Assembly: GCF_001954275.1 (NCBI RefSeq) | Contig: NZ_MBEU01000068.1 | Coordinates: 1-64,000, forward strand | Reading direction: 5' to 3' | DNA from: Mycobacterium sp. IS-836 | Lineage (GTDB): Bacteria > Actinomycetota > Actinomycetes > Mycobacteriales > Mycobacteriaceae | DNA: 64,000 nucleotides | Part shown: one piece after another, positions 50,467 through 60,753 of the stretch | Layout: the number at the start of each line of letters is the position of its first letter | How positions within the stretch are numbered: the first letter of the stretch is position 1 | Made by a program: the position numbers and the translations under genes | The notes under the pieces: generated by a model | Databases searched by the model: none | Told to the model about the DNA's origin: nothing | Seen by the model: only the letters and a program-made list of their open reading frames with translations

Positions 50467-50539
50467 TGCCCCCGGCAGGATTCGAACCTGCGGCCTTCTG
50501 CTCCGGAGGCAGACGCTCTATCCCCTGAGCTACGGGGGC
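50467..50539 (-). tRNA. tRNA-Arg (anticodon CCG)
   Basis: Reading the minus strand from 50539: acceptor GCCCCCG pairs with CGGGGGC, D arm GCTC-AGGGGATA-GAGC. The anticodon stem TCTGC/GCAGA encloses loop CTCCGGA with CCG at positions 34-36, and the T arm GCAGG-TTCGAAT-CCTGC follows. It decodes CGG. CCA is not encoded. It lies between the C-domain/GNAT gene and argS, whose product charges it. Confidence 0.97.
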
Positions 50540-50615
50540 GCGACAACATAGTCGTTGCGCCATTGGGCCCAGCCAGAGTAACGCATGGACGTGACGGCCG
50601 TGACGATGCCACAGA

Positions 50616-50990
50616 TCAAGAGGCCCGCGCCTGGGCACTCGGGCGCAGCGCCCCGGGTGATCGCCCGGTGTGTTTCTTCACCAGTCGGTGCAGAGTCGCC
50701 GGATCGGCCAACGCCACCGCGGCGGCGATCTCCTCGAGGGGCATGCAGCTGGTGCAGCGAGCGTTCGAGGCGAACCCGCTGCACCAGCTGCAACGGACTG
50801 AGGCCCATGGCGTTTCGCGTCCGGCGCGCCAGCGTTCGGGTGCTGGGCCCGCACAACCGGGCCAGCGAGTCGAGCGTGTGCGATTCGTCCAACCGCGATC
50901 GGACGAAAGCCAGTGGGCTCAGAACGGCGCGATCCGCCGGCTTCCGGACATCGTCCCGATTGCGGGATTCGAGCACCTGACGTCCGTCGC
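50616..50990 (-). pseudogene. AraC-family regulator remnant, frameshifted
   Basis: Two frames on the minus strand together give an AraC C-terminal DNA-binding domain. Frame 1 (about 50733-50919) reads LAFVRSRLDESHTLDSLARL and TLARRTRNAMGLSPLQLVQR. Frame 2 (to stop 50616) reads MPLEEIAAAVALADPATLHR, LVKKHTGRSPGALR. A change of frame near 50735-50745 disrupts the gene. Sensor domain upstream is missing. GlxA-type AraC regulators are the closest match. Confidence 0.75.
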
Positions 50991-51033
50991 ACCCTGATGC
51001 TGGTTCGTCCGGGCAAACCAGTTGGCGCAAGCC

Positions 51034-51252
51034 ATGATTGGCGAGCCGAACTCCCGTTTCCGCCTGCCCACACCGGCGCTGGTCCTCGACGAGGCGGTGC
51101 TGGACGCCAACATCGGTCGAATGGCCGAGCGCACCCGCGGGAGGGTGGCCCTGCGTCCGCACGCCAAGACCCGAAGCCAACAACGGCGTCGTCATCCCTC
51201 CGTACGATGCCGTCGACCCGATTTGGCTAGTTCCCCCGCCGACGGGCACTAG
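51034..51252 (+). pseudogene. Truncated D-threonine aldolase/alanine racemase-like gene
   Basis: The first about 45 residues look like the start of a DSD1/D-threonine aldolase family PLP enzyme: LPTPALVLDEAVLDANIGRM and RVALRPHAKTRS, the latter matching the motif with the PLP lysine. After that, similarity stops and the frame runs to a stop at 51252. It is divergent from the AraC remnant, so regulator and enzyme may once have formed one unit, cut by a deletion. Confidence 0.7.
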
Positions 51253-51368
51253 AACCGCTGAGCTGAGCGCGCGACCAATCCTCGGAGACTCTTCGAGCGG
51301 CTACGGTCGATCCTGCACGGAAAAATCCTCCATTCGGACTTATTGGCCTCGGCGAGGGTGTAATTACT

Positions 51369-51716
51369 GTGAGCATGCGTTTCATCTATGTTGGTGCGGC
51401 GGTCGGTATGGCCATCGCCGCCCCGGTCATGGCATCGGTTGTGCTGAATGGGCCGTCCGCTCGCGCTGACAACCGCGCTTCCCAGACCTATTACGAGGGT
51501 TGCATGTTAGGTATTCCGGGCACCGCGGGGCGGCAAATCGAAGTGAATAGGCTCTGGTTCGTGATGCGGCAGGATCTCAATTCCGGTGTTCCCAACGAGG
51601 CATTTCAGAAGGCGGAAATTCCAAAGATACAGCAGATGGGATTCGACGAGGACGTTGCTGAAAATGCCGTGCGTTGTTTTTATTTCAGCACCCCTTATTT
51701 AGACGACAACCCATAG
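51369..51716 (+). CDS. Small exported protein
   Basis: 115 aa from GTG 51369 (ATG at 51375 is also possible). Signal peptide about 1-33: RFIYVGAAVGMAIAAPVMAS, then SARA before DNR. The mature part contains two Cys (YEGCMLGI, AVRCFYF) and ends DDNP. Not recognised. The region upstream holds a D-threonine aldolase-like remnant and 120 bp with no features. Confidence 0.65.
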   Translation: MSMRFIYVGAAVGMAIAAPVMASVVLNGPSARADNRASQTYYEGCMLGIPGTAGRQIEVNRLWFVMRQDLNSGVPNEAFQKAEIPKIQQMGFDEDVAENAVRCFYFSTPYLDDNP

Positions 51717-51925
51717 GACAGGACCTGGGCGCTGCCATGCTGGGTAATCCTAGTTAGTGACTACCTAAGCAAGGTCATGAAATCGGCCCGCCGCCCCGAG
51801 CAGGATGACGGCCCGAGCGGCGTCGACGTTGGCGCGCGGGGAGTTGCGATGGGGGTGTGCCGTCAGCCAACGTCACACACGGCTGTCCCGGTTTCGCCCG
51901 ACACAATGGACGCTCACGGTAAACC

Positions 51926-51953
51926 AGGCTTCGCGTACTTGTACGCGAAGCCT
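51926..51953. repeat. 13-bp perfect inverted repeat with 2-nt loop
   Basis: AGGCTTCGCGTAC and GTACGCGAAGCCT flank TT. It is in non-coding DNA, 210 nt after the preceding small gene and 207 nt before argS. No T-tract follows in either direction. Such long, perfect, nearly loopless stems would extrude as cruciforms in DNA or fold as very stable RNA. Confidence 0.8.
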
Positions 51954-52146
51954 TGCCGAGGCCGGTCATCGCTCGGCACACCTGTCCACCGCGGCAAGCG
52001 CTTCAATCAACAGCCGGCGCAGCTTGAACAGCGGAGTGTTCACCCATTCAGGATCAGCCCAACCTTCCACATCGTCCGCGGCCTGCATGAGAGCGGCCGC
52101 CAGTCGCCGCCACCGTAATGGATTCGGGCGTAGGGACTGAAGCCCA

Positions 52147-52152
52147 TAGGAT
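52147..52152 (+). promoter_or_regulatory. Candidate -10 of argS
   Basis: TAGGAT (TANNNT) ends 8 nt before GTG 52161; no SD lies between, so argS may be leaderless. Confidence 0.4.
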
Positions 52153-52160
52153 GGACGTTC

Positions 52161-53813
52161 GTGACCCCCGCTGACCTGGCTGAGCTGCTCAAAACCACCG
52201 CTGCTGCGGTGCTTGCCGAGCGCGGGCTGGATGCTGCCGTATTAACGCAGCCGGTCACCGTGGAGCGGCCCCGCAACCCGGAGCACGGCGACTATGCCAG
52301 CAACCTGGCCATGCAGCTGGGCAAGAAGGTCGGCGCTAATCCGCGTGAGCTGGCCGGATGGCTCGCCGAAGCGCTGGCCCAGGCCGACGGCATCGCCTCG
52401 GCCGAAGTCGCCGGGCCGGGTTTCATCAACCTGCGCCTAGAGGCGTCGGCCCAGGCCAAGGTCGTCAACGACGTGATCGACGCCGGGGACAGCTACGGCC
52501 ATTCCGGCGCGCAGGCCACCCACAAGGTCAACCTGGAATTCGTCTCGGCCAACCCGACCGGACCGATCCACATCGGCGGTACCCGCTGGGCCGCCGTCGG
52601 CGACGCGCTGGGCCGCCTGCTGTCCACGCAGGGCGCCGACGTCGTGCGCGAATACTATTTCAACGACCACGGCGCCCAGATCGACCGGTTCGCCAGCTCG
52701 CTGATCGCCGCGGCCAAAGGCGAACCGGCCCCGGCCGACGGCTACGCCGGGACCTACATCACCGACATCGCCGCGCAGGTATTGCAGCAGGCACCCGACG
52801 CGCTGAGCCTGCCCGAGCCGGACATGCGCGAGACCTTCCGCGCGATCGGGGTCGACCTGATGTTCACCCACATCAAGAAGTCGTTGCACGAGTTCGGCAC
52901 CGACTTCGACGTCTACACCCACGAAGACTCGATGCACACTAGCGGCCGCGTCGACCAGGCCATCGCCAGGCTGCGGGAGACCGGCAACATCTACGAGAAG
53001 GATGGCGCAACTTGGTTGCGCACCAGCGCTTTTGGTGACGACAAGGACAGGGTCGTGATCAAGAGCGACGGCAAGCCGGCCTATATCGCCGGTGACATCG
53101 CCTACTACTTGGACAAGAGGCAACGCGGCTTCGACCTGTGCATCTACATGCTCGGCGCCGACCATCACGGATACATCGCCCGGCTCAAGGCCGTGGCCGC
53201 CGCGTTCGGCGACGACCCGGCCACCGTCGAGGTGCTCATCGGGCAGATGGTCAACCTGGTCCGCGACGGCCAGCCCGTCCGCATGAGCAAGCGGGCGGGA
53301 ACGGTGATCACGCTCGACGACCTGGTCGAGGCCATCGGGGTCGACGCCGCGCGCTACAGCCTGATCCGCTCGTCGGTGGACACACCGATCGACATCGACC
53401 TGGCGCTATGGTCCTCGGCGTCGAACGAAAACCCGGTCTATTACGTGCAATACGCGCATGCGCGGCTTTCCGCGCTGGCCCGCAACGCCGCCGAACTGGG
53501 TCTCGTCCCCGACACCGCGCACCTCGAGCTGCTCAGCCACGACAAGGAGGGCGCGCTGCTGCGCACCATCGGCGAATTCCCGCGGGTACTCAACACGGCG
53601 GCCTCCCTGCGCGAACCCCACCGCGTATGCCGCTACCTGGAAGACCTCGCCGGTGACTACCACCGGTTCTATGACTCGTGCCGGGTGTTGCCGCAGGGCG
53701 ATGAACAGCCCACCGACCTGCACACCGCGCGGCTGGCGCTGTGCCAGGCCGCTCGCCAAGTCATCGCCAACGGGCTGGCGATCCTCGGAGTCACAGCCCC
53801 GGAGCGAATGTGA
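52161..53813 (+). CDS. argS: Arginyl-tRNA synthetase
   Basis: 550 aa, the standard length. N-terminal Add1-like tRNA recognition domain, then HIGH-type signature ANPTGPIHIGGTRWAAVGDA (HIGG), KMSKS-type RMSKRAGT, and C-terminal DALR anticodon domain (ARLSALARNAAELG onward). Class I aminoacyl-tRNA synthetase charging tRNA-Arg, whose gene is nearby at 50467-50539. Overlaps lysA by 4 bp. Confidence 0.97.
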   Translation: MTPADLAELLKTTAAAVLAERGLDAAVLTQPVTVERPRNPEHGDYASNLAMQLGKKVGANPRELAGWLAEALAQADGIASAEVAGPGFINLRLEASAQAKVVNDVIDAGDSYGHSGAQATHKVNLEFVSANPTGPIHIGGTRWAAVGDALGRLLSTQGADVVREYYFNDHGAQIDRFASSLIAAAKGEPAPADGYAGTYITDIAAQVLQQAPDALSLPEPDMRETFRAIGVDLMFTHIKKSLHEFGTDFDVYTHEDSMHTSGRVDQAIARLRETGNIYEKDGATWLRTSAFGDDKDRVVIKSDGKPAYIAGDIAYYLDKRQRGFDLCIYMLGADHHGYIARLKAVAAAFGDDPATVEVLIGQMVNLVRDGQPVRMSKRAGTVITLDDLVEAIGVDAARYSLIRSSVDTPIDIDLALWSSASNENPVYYVQYAHARLSALARNAAELGLVPDTAHLELLSHDKEGALLRTIGEFPRVLNTAASLREPHRVCRYLEDLAGDYHRFYDSCRVLPQGDEQPTDLHTARLALCQAARQVIANGLAILGVTAPERM

Positions 53814-55228
53814 ACGTCCATCCCGCCGGTCCCCGGCACGCCGAAGAGACCCGGCACACCGAGAGTCCGCCGCGGCCGCAATCCGCCGAGGAGCTGCTGC
53901 GGTTGGCACCGAATGTGTGGCCGCGCAACATAGCTCGCGACGAAGCCGGTGTCGCCAGCATCGCCGGAGTGCCGCTGACCGACCTCGCCCAGGAGTACGG
54001 CACCCCGCTGTTCGTCATCGACGAAGACGACTTTCGCTCGCGCTGTGCAGAGATCGCGTCGGCCTTCGGCGGCGGCCACAACGTGCACTACGCCGCCAAG
54101 GCTTTCCTGTGCAGCGAGGTCGCGCGCTGGATCGACGAGGAAGGCCTGTCGCTCGACGTGTGCACCGGCGGCGAGCTGGCGGTGGCGCTGCACGCCGACT
54201 TCCCGCCGGAGCGGATCACCTTCCACGGCAACAACAAATCGGTCGCGGAGCTGACAGCCGCGGTGAAAGCCGGTGTGGGCCATGTCGTTTTGGACTCGAT
54301 GACCGAAATCGAGCGCCTCGAGTCGATCGCGGCTGAGGCCGGTGTCGTCCAGGACGTCTTCGTTCGTCTCACCGTCGGCGTCGAAGCCCACACCCACGAG
54401 TTCATCTCCACCGCGCACGAGGACCAGAAGTTCGGCCTGTCGGTGGCAAGCGGCGCGGCGTTGGCGGCGGTGTCCCGGGTATTCGACACCGATCACCTGC
54501 GACTGGTCGGGTTGCACAGCCATATCGGTTCGCAGATCTTCGACGTCGCCGGGTTCGAACTGGCCGCGCACCGCGTCATCGGCCTGCTCCACGAGATCGT
54601 CGACCAGTTCGGGATCGACAAGACCGCGCAGATCTCGACGGTGGATCTTGGTGGCGGCCTGGGTATTTCGTATCTGGCCTCCGACGATCCACCGCCGATG
54701 GCCGAACTCGCGGCCAAGTTGAGCGCCGTCGTGAGCAGCGAGTCGGCGGCGGTCGGGTTGTCCGCACCCAGGCTGGTCGTCGAGCCCGGCCGCGCCATCG
54801 CCGGACCGGGCACCATCACCTTGTATGAGGTCGGCACCGTCAAGGACGTCGACGTGAGCGCCACGGCGAACCGGCGCTACGTCAGCGTCGACGGCGGCAT
54901 GAGCGACAACATCCGAACGGCGCTCTATGACGCCCAATACGATGTCCGGCTGGTCTCGCGAGTCAGCGATACGCCGGCGGCGCTGGCCCGCATCGTCGGA
55001 AAACACTGCGAGACCGGTGATATCGTCGTGCGCGACGCGTGGGTGCCCGGCGACCTGCGCCCCGGCGACTTGCTGGGAGTGGCGGCCACCGGCGCCTACT
55101 GCTATTCGCTCTCGAGTCGTTACAACATGATCGGCCGGCCCGCCGTGGTCGCCGTGCGTGCGGGGCGGTCCCGCCTGATCCTGCGCCGCGAGACGGTCGA
55201 CGATCTGCTGAGTCTGGAAGTGAGGTGA
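53810..55228 (+). CDS. lysA: Diaminopimelate decarboxylase
   Basis: 472 aa from GTG 53810, which overlaps the argS TGA. PLP-binding Lys in NVHYAAKAFLCSEVA; glycine loop LDVCTGGELAVAL; C-terminal catalytic Cys region KHCETGD. The homolog as annotated in M. tuberculosis is 447 aa, so 25 extra N-terminal residues (NVHPAGPRHAEETRHTESPP) are unusual; a later start is possible. Makes lysine from meso-diaminopimelate. Confidence 0.95.
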   Translation: MNVHPAGPRHAEETRHTESPPRPQSAEELLRLAPNVWPRNIARDEAGVASIAGVPLTDLAQEYGTPLFVIDEDDFRSRCAEIASAFGGGHNVHYAAKAFLCSEVARWIDEEGLSLDVCTGGELAVALHADFPPERITFHGNNKSVAELTAAVKAGVGHVVLDSMTEIERLESIAAEAGVVQDVFVRLTVGVEAHTHEFISTAHEDQKFGLSVASGAALAAVSRVFDTDHLRLVGLHSHIGSQIFDVAGFELAAHRVIGLLHEIVDQFGIDKTAQISTVDLGGGLGISYLASDDPPPMAELAAKLSAVVSSESAAVGLSAPRLVVEPGRAIAGPGTITLYEVGTVKDVDVSATANRRYVSVDGGMSDNIRTALYDAQYDVRLVSRVSDTPAALARIVGKHCETGDIVVRDAWVPGDLRPGDLLGVAATGAYCYSLSSRYNMIGRPAVVAVRAGRSRLILRRETVDDLLSLEVR

Positions 55229-55231
55229 ACT

Positions 55232-56557
55232 GTGCCCGGTGACGAAAAGCCGGTCGGCGTGGCGGTACTGGGTTTGGGCAACGTCGGCAGCGAGGTTGTC
55301 CGGATCATCGAGGACAGCGCGCAAGACCTCGCCGCTCGCGTCGGTGCACCCGTGGTGCTCCGCGGCGTCGGAGTGCGCCGCGTCGCTGACGATCGCGGCG
55401 TCCCGATCGAGCTTCTGACCGACAACGTCGAAGAGCTCGTCTCGCGCAAGGACGTGGACATCGTCGTGGAATTGATGGGGCCGGTGGAGCCGTCCCGCAA
55501 GGCGATCCTGTGCGCCCTCGAGCACGGCAAGTCCGTCGTCACGGCGAACAAGGCGTTGTTGTCCACCTCCACCGGGGAGTTGGCGCAGGCCGCGGAAAGC
55601 GCGCACGTCGACCTGTATTTCGAGGCGGCGGTCGCGGGCGCTATTCCGGTCATCCGGCCGCTCACCCAATCACTGGCCGGTGACACCGTGCACCGGGTGG
55701 CCGGCATCGTCAACGGCACCACCAACTACATCCTTTCGGAGATGGACAGCACCGGTGCCGACTACGAGAGCGCGCTGGCCGACGCGAGCGCGCTGGGCTA
55801 CGCCGAGGCCGACCCCACCGCGGACGTCGAGGGCTACGACGCCGCGGCCAAGGCCGCGATTCTGGCATCCATCGCCTTCCACACCCGGGTGACCGCCGAC
55901 GACGTCTACCGCGAAGGCATCACCGAGATCACCCCGGCGGACTTCGTGTCCGCACGGTCCTTGGGATGCAACATCAAGCTGCTGTCCATCTGCGAGCGCA
56001 TCACGGGCGACGATGGCCAGCAACGGGTTTCGGCGCGCGTCTATCCGGCGCTGGTGCCCATGTCGCATCCGCTGGCCACCGTCAACGGGGCATTCAACGC
56101 CGTTGTCGTCGAGGCCGAGGCCGCGGGCCGGCTGATGTTCTATGGCCAGGGGGCCGGGGGAGCGCCCACCGCATCGGCGGTGACCGGCGACCTGGTGATG
56201 GCCGCCCGCAACCGGGTGCTCGGCAGCCGTGGTCCGAGGGAGTCCCGGTATGCCCAACTGCCCATCGCACCAATGGGTTTCATCAACACCCGCTATTACG
56301 TCAGCATGAACGTCGCCGACAAGCCCGGCGTCTTGTCTTCGGTGGCGGCGGAATTCGCCAAGCGTGAGGTGAGCATCGCCGAGGTCCGCCAGGAAGGCGT
56401 GGTCGACGAAGGTGGGCGACGGGTGGGAGCCCGCATCGTGGTGGTCACGCACACCGCCACCGACGCCGCGCTCTCCGAAACCGTCGATGCCCTAGCCGAT
56501 TTGGACTCCGTCCACGGCGTGGCGAGCGTGCTGCGACTGGAAGGGACCAGCCTATGA
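55232..56557 (+). CDS. hom: Homoserine dehydrogenase
   Basis: 441 aa (thrA of M. tuberculosis). NAD(P)-binding motif VLGLGNVGSEVVRI; catalytic region VANKALLSTSTGEL and NGTTNYILSEM; GYAEADPTADVEGYDAA; C-terminal ACT domain (YYVSMNVADKPGVLSSVAAE) for threonine feedback. Reduces aspartate semialdehyde to homoserine. GTG start 3 nt after lysA. Overlaps thrC by ATGA. Confidence 0.97.
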   Translation: MPGDEKPVGVAVLGLGNVGSEVVRIIEDSAQDLAARVGAPVVLRGVGVRRVADDRGVPIELLTDNVEELVSRKDVDIVVELMGPVEPSRKAILCALEHGKSVVTANKALLSTSTGELAQAAESAHVDLYFEAAVAGAIPVIRPLTQSLAGDTVHRVAGIVNGTTNYILSEMDSTGADYESALADASALGYAEADPTADVEGYDAAAKAAILASIAFHTRVTADDVYREGITEITPADFVSARSLGCNIKLLSICERITGDDGQQRVSARVYPALVPMSHPLATVNGAFNAVVVEAEAAGRLMFYGQGAGGAPTASAVTGDLVMAARNRVLGSRGPRESRYAQLPIAPMGFINTRYYVSMNVADKPGVLSSVAAEFAKREVSIAEVRQEGVVDEGGRRVGARIVVVTHTATDAALSETVDALADLDSVHGVASVLRLEGTSL

Positions 56558-57645
56558 GCGCCCCCCGGGCGACCCCGACGGCCACGCACCAACCGTGGCC
56601 GGGCGTGATCGCGGCGTACCGCGACCGGTTACCGGTCGGCGACGATTGGACGCCGGTCACGCTGCTCGAGGGCGGCACGCCGCTGATCGCGGCGACCCGG
56701 CTGTCGGAAAAGACCGGCTGCACCGTCCATCTCAAGGTCGAGGGCCTCAATCCCACCGGCTCCTTCAAGGACCGGGGCATGACTATGGCCGTCACCGACG
56801 CGTTGGCCCGCGGCCAGCAGGCGGTGTTGTGCGCGTCGACGGGCAACACCTCGGCGTCGGCGGCCGCATATGCCGCCCGCGCCGGGATCACCTGCGCGGT
56901 GCTGATACCCCAGGGCAAGATCGCGATGGGCAAGCTGGCGCAGGCGGTAATGCACGGCGCCAAGATCATCCAGATCGACGGCAATTTCGACGACTGCCTG
57001 GAACTGGCCCGCAAGATGGCCGCCGACTTCCCGACGATCTCGTTGGTCAACTCGGTCAACCCGGTGCGCATCGAGGGCCAGAAGACGGCGGCCTTCGAGA
57101 TCGTCGACGCGCTGGGCGCCGCACCGGACGTACACGCCCTTCCCGTCGGCAACGCCGGCAACATCACCGCGTACTGGAAGGGCTACACCGAATATCACCA
57201 AGCGGGTGTGATCGACAAGCTGCCCCGCATGCTGGGCACCCAGGCCGCCGGCGCGGCGCCGTTGGTGCTGGGTGAACCGGTCAGGCACCCCGAAACCATT
57301 GCCACCGCGATCCGGATCGGCGCGCCGGCGTCGTGGACGGCCGCGGTTGCGGCGCAGCAGCAATCGAACGGGCGTTTCCTGGCCGCCACCGACGACGAGA
57401 TTCTTGCGGCATATCACTTGGTCGCCAGCTGCGAAGGCGTGTTCGTCGAGCCGGCCTCCGCCGCCAGCATCGCGGGGCTGCTCAAGGCCATCGACGACGG
57501 TTGGGTCGCCCGCGGGTCGACGGTGGTGTGTACGGTGACCGGCAATGGCCTCAAGGATCCCGACACCGCACTGCGGGACATGCCGAGCGTGTCTGCCCTG
57601 CCCGTCGATCCCGTGCTTGTCGTCGAGAAGTTGGGGCTGGCCTAG
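56554..57645 (+). CDS. thrC: Threonine synthase
   Basis: 363 aa. PLP fold type II with the lysine in NPTGSFKDRGMTMAV and phosphate loop in CASTGNTSASAAAYAARAG. ATGA overlap with hom. Converts O-phosphohomoserine to threonine. Confidence 0.97.
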   Translation: MSAPRATPTATHQPWPGVIAAYRDRLPVGDDWTPVTLLEGGTPLIAATRLSEKTGCTVHLKVEGLNPTGSFKDRGMTMAVTDALARGQQAVLCASTGNTSASAAAYAARAGITCAVLIPQGKIAMGKLAQAVMHGAKIIQIDGNFDDCLELARKMAADFPTISLVNSVNPVRIEGQKTAAFEIVDALGAAPDVHALPVGNAGNITAYWKGYTEYHQAGVIDKLPRMLGTQAAGAAPLVLGEPVRHPETIATAIRIGAPASWTAAVAAQQQSNGRFLAATDDEILAAYHLVASCEGVFVEPASAASIAGLLKAIDDGWVARGSTVVCTVTGNGLKDPDTALRDMPSVSALPVDPVLVVEKLGLA

Positions 57646-57658
57646 TGGTTAAGGCCTT

Positions 57659-58606
57659 TTGGTGAGCCAGGTACTGCCAGCCGGGCTGCTGGCGAGCGCC
57701 GTGGTGTCGGCGTCCAGTGCGAACCTCGGCCCGGGTTTCGACAGCATCGGCCTGGCCCTGAGTCTGATCGACGAGATCATCGTGGAGACAACGGATTCCG
57801 GTCTGACCGTCGAAGTCGAGGGGGAGGGCGCAGGGCAGGTGCCACTCGGTCCCGAGCATCTTGTGGTGCGTGCCGTCGAGTGCGGGTTGCGCGCCGTGGG
57901 AGTCAAGGCCGCGGGCCTGGTGGTGCGCTGCCGCAACGCCATCCCGCATTCGTGTGGCCTGGGTTCATCCGCCGCGGCGGTGGTCGGCGGCCTGGCGGCG
58001 GTGAACGGCCTTGTCGCACAGACGGATTCGACGCCGCTGGCCAACTCCGAGCTGATCCAGCTGTCCTCCGAGTTCGAAGGTCATCCCGACAATGCCGCGG
58101 CGGCGGTGTTGGGTGGCGCGGTGGTGTCGTGGACGGACCGCACGGGCAACGATGCCAAATACTCGGCGGTGCCGCTGCGACTTCATCCCGGCATCCATCT
58201 GTACTGTGCGATCCCCGAAGCGCGCTCGTTGACCGCGGAGACCCGGGTGCTGTTGCCCGCCCAGGTCAGCCACGACGATGCGACGTTCAATGTCAGCCGC
58301 GCCGCGTTGCTGGTGGTGGCGCTGACCGAGCGGCCGGATCTGTTGATGGCGGCCACCGAGGATGTTCTCCATCAACCCCAGCGCGCCCCGGCGATGCCCG
58401 CCTCGTCGGAATATTTGCGACTGCTGCGGCGTAATAACGTGGTAGCGACACTTTCGGGGGCTGGCCCGTCGCTCATCGCTTTGACCACTGAGCCGGAACT
58501 GCCCTCGGAAGTGCTGGAGTACGGCGCCGCGAACGGATTTACCATCACCGAGATGACCGCCGGCGAAGCAGTTCGCTGGAGTCCGGGAGTCACGGTTCCC
58601 AGTTAA
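57659..58606 (+). CDS. thrB: Homoserine kinase
   Basis: 315 aa. GHMP kinase: N-terminal ASSANLGPGFDSIGLAL, ATP loop HSCGLGSSAAAVVGGLAAVN, C-terminal ATLSGAGPSLIAL. The start is ambiguous: TTG 57659 followed by GTG 57662 (a start at GTG would remove one residue). SD is weak (TAAGGC). Thirteen nt after thrC, so it ends the hom-thrC-thrB operon. Confidence 0.95.
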   Translation: MVSQVLPAGLLASAVVSASSANLGPGFDSIGLALSLIDEIIVETTDSGLTVEVEGEGAGQVPLGPEHLVVRAVECGLRAVGVKAAGLVVRCRNAIPHSCGLGSSAAAVVGGLAAVNGLVAQTDSTPLANSELIQLSSEFEGHPDNAAAAVLGGAVVSWTDRTGNDAKYSAVPLRLHPGIHLYCAIPEARSLTAETRVLLPAQVSHDDATFNVSRAALLVVALTERPDLLMAATEDVLHQPQRAPAMPASSEYLRLLRRNNVVATLSGAGPSLIALTTEPELPSEVLEYGAANGFTITEMTAGEAVRWSPGVTVPS

Positions 58607-58631
58607 TCCACAGCGTGGCCGGAGGGTTTGC

Positions 58632-58660
58632 TTGCTTCCGGCAGGGATGCGGGTTATCCT
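58632..58660 (+). promoter_or_regulatory. Candidate SigA promoter of rho
   Basis: -35 TTGCTT (58632-58637), 17-nt spacer, -10 TATCCT (58655-58660), extended by GGGT. Transcription would begin about 58667, giving a leader of about 205 nt before the rho GTG. Confidence 0.55.
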
Positions 58661-58832
58661 CGGAGCCGTCCAGCAATCGCAGGATCTGCATCTGCATACT
58701 TACTGCCTTGCCGCTAGGACAACACCAATTCTTCTCGTGAACGAGGTTCGCCGCTTACTCCGCCGATCAAGGCGATCACCGTTGCAGAGTCGATGATTGG
58801 TCGCACTCGGCAATTTGGCTGAATGCAACGAA

Positions 58833-58858
58833 CCCCCGTATCACGTGATCAACGGGGG
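58833..58858 (+). promoter_or_regulatory. Leader hairpin just upstream of the rho ribosome site
   Basis: CCCCCGT (58833-58839) pairs with ACGGGGG (58852-58858), enclosing ATCACGTGAT, itself a palindrome. The stem ends 2 nt before GAAAGGA (58861-58867) and 14 nt before the GTG. May influence rho translation. Confidence 0.6.
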
Positions 58859-58872
58859 AAGAAAGGAAATCC

Positions 58873-60729
<1,857 letters not shown>

Positions 60730-60753
60730 CGGGCAGCCCGCGCGAGGCCGGCC

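Larger units (their letters stand above)
51717..52160. other. 444-bp stretch without a clear gene, with decayed coding and a hairpin
   Basis: No convincing complete gene. Minus-strand frame 51775-51981 reads RPLCRAKPGQPCVT, a pattern of small phage/mycobacterial zinc-ribbon proteins (C..C-x-A-x-P-G-x-P-C). The first Cys partners and later His ligands are missing, so it may be a remnant or chance. A strong hairpin lies at 51926-51953. TAGGAT (52147-52152) is a -10 candidate 8 nt before argS. Confidence 0.45.

Noticed and set aside
31465..51716. Integrative element at the tRNA-Arg gene
   Set aside because: No integrase, no repeat of the tRNA 3' end and no transposase were seen, so it remains only a hypothesis.
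51717..52160. T-box or other riboswitch before argS
   Set aside because: No T-box sequence or specifier loop; -10 lies at leaderless distance.
53741..53809. Longer lysA start inside argS
   Set aside because: GTG 53810 overlaps the argS stop in the manner of coupled genes; upstream residues are unlike LysA.
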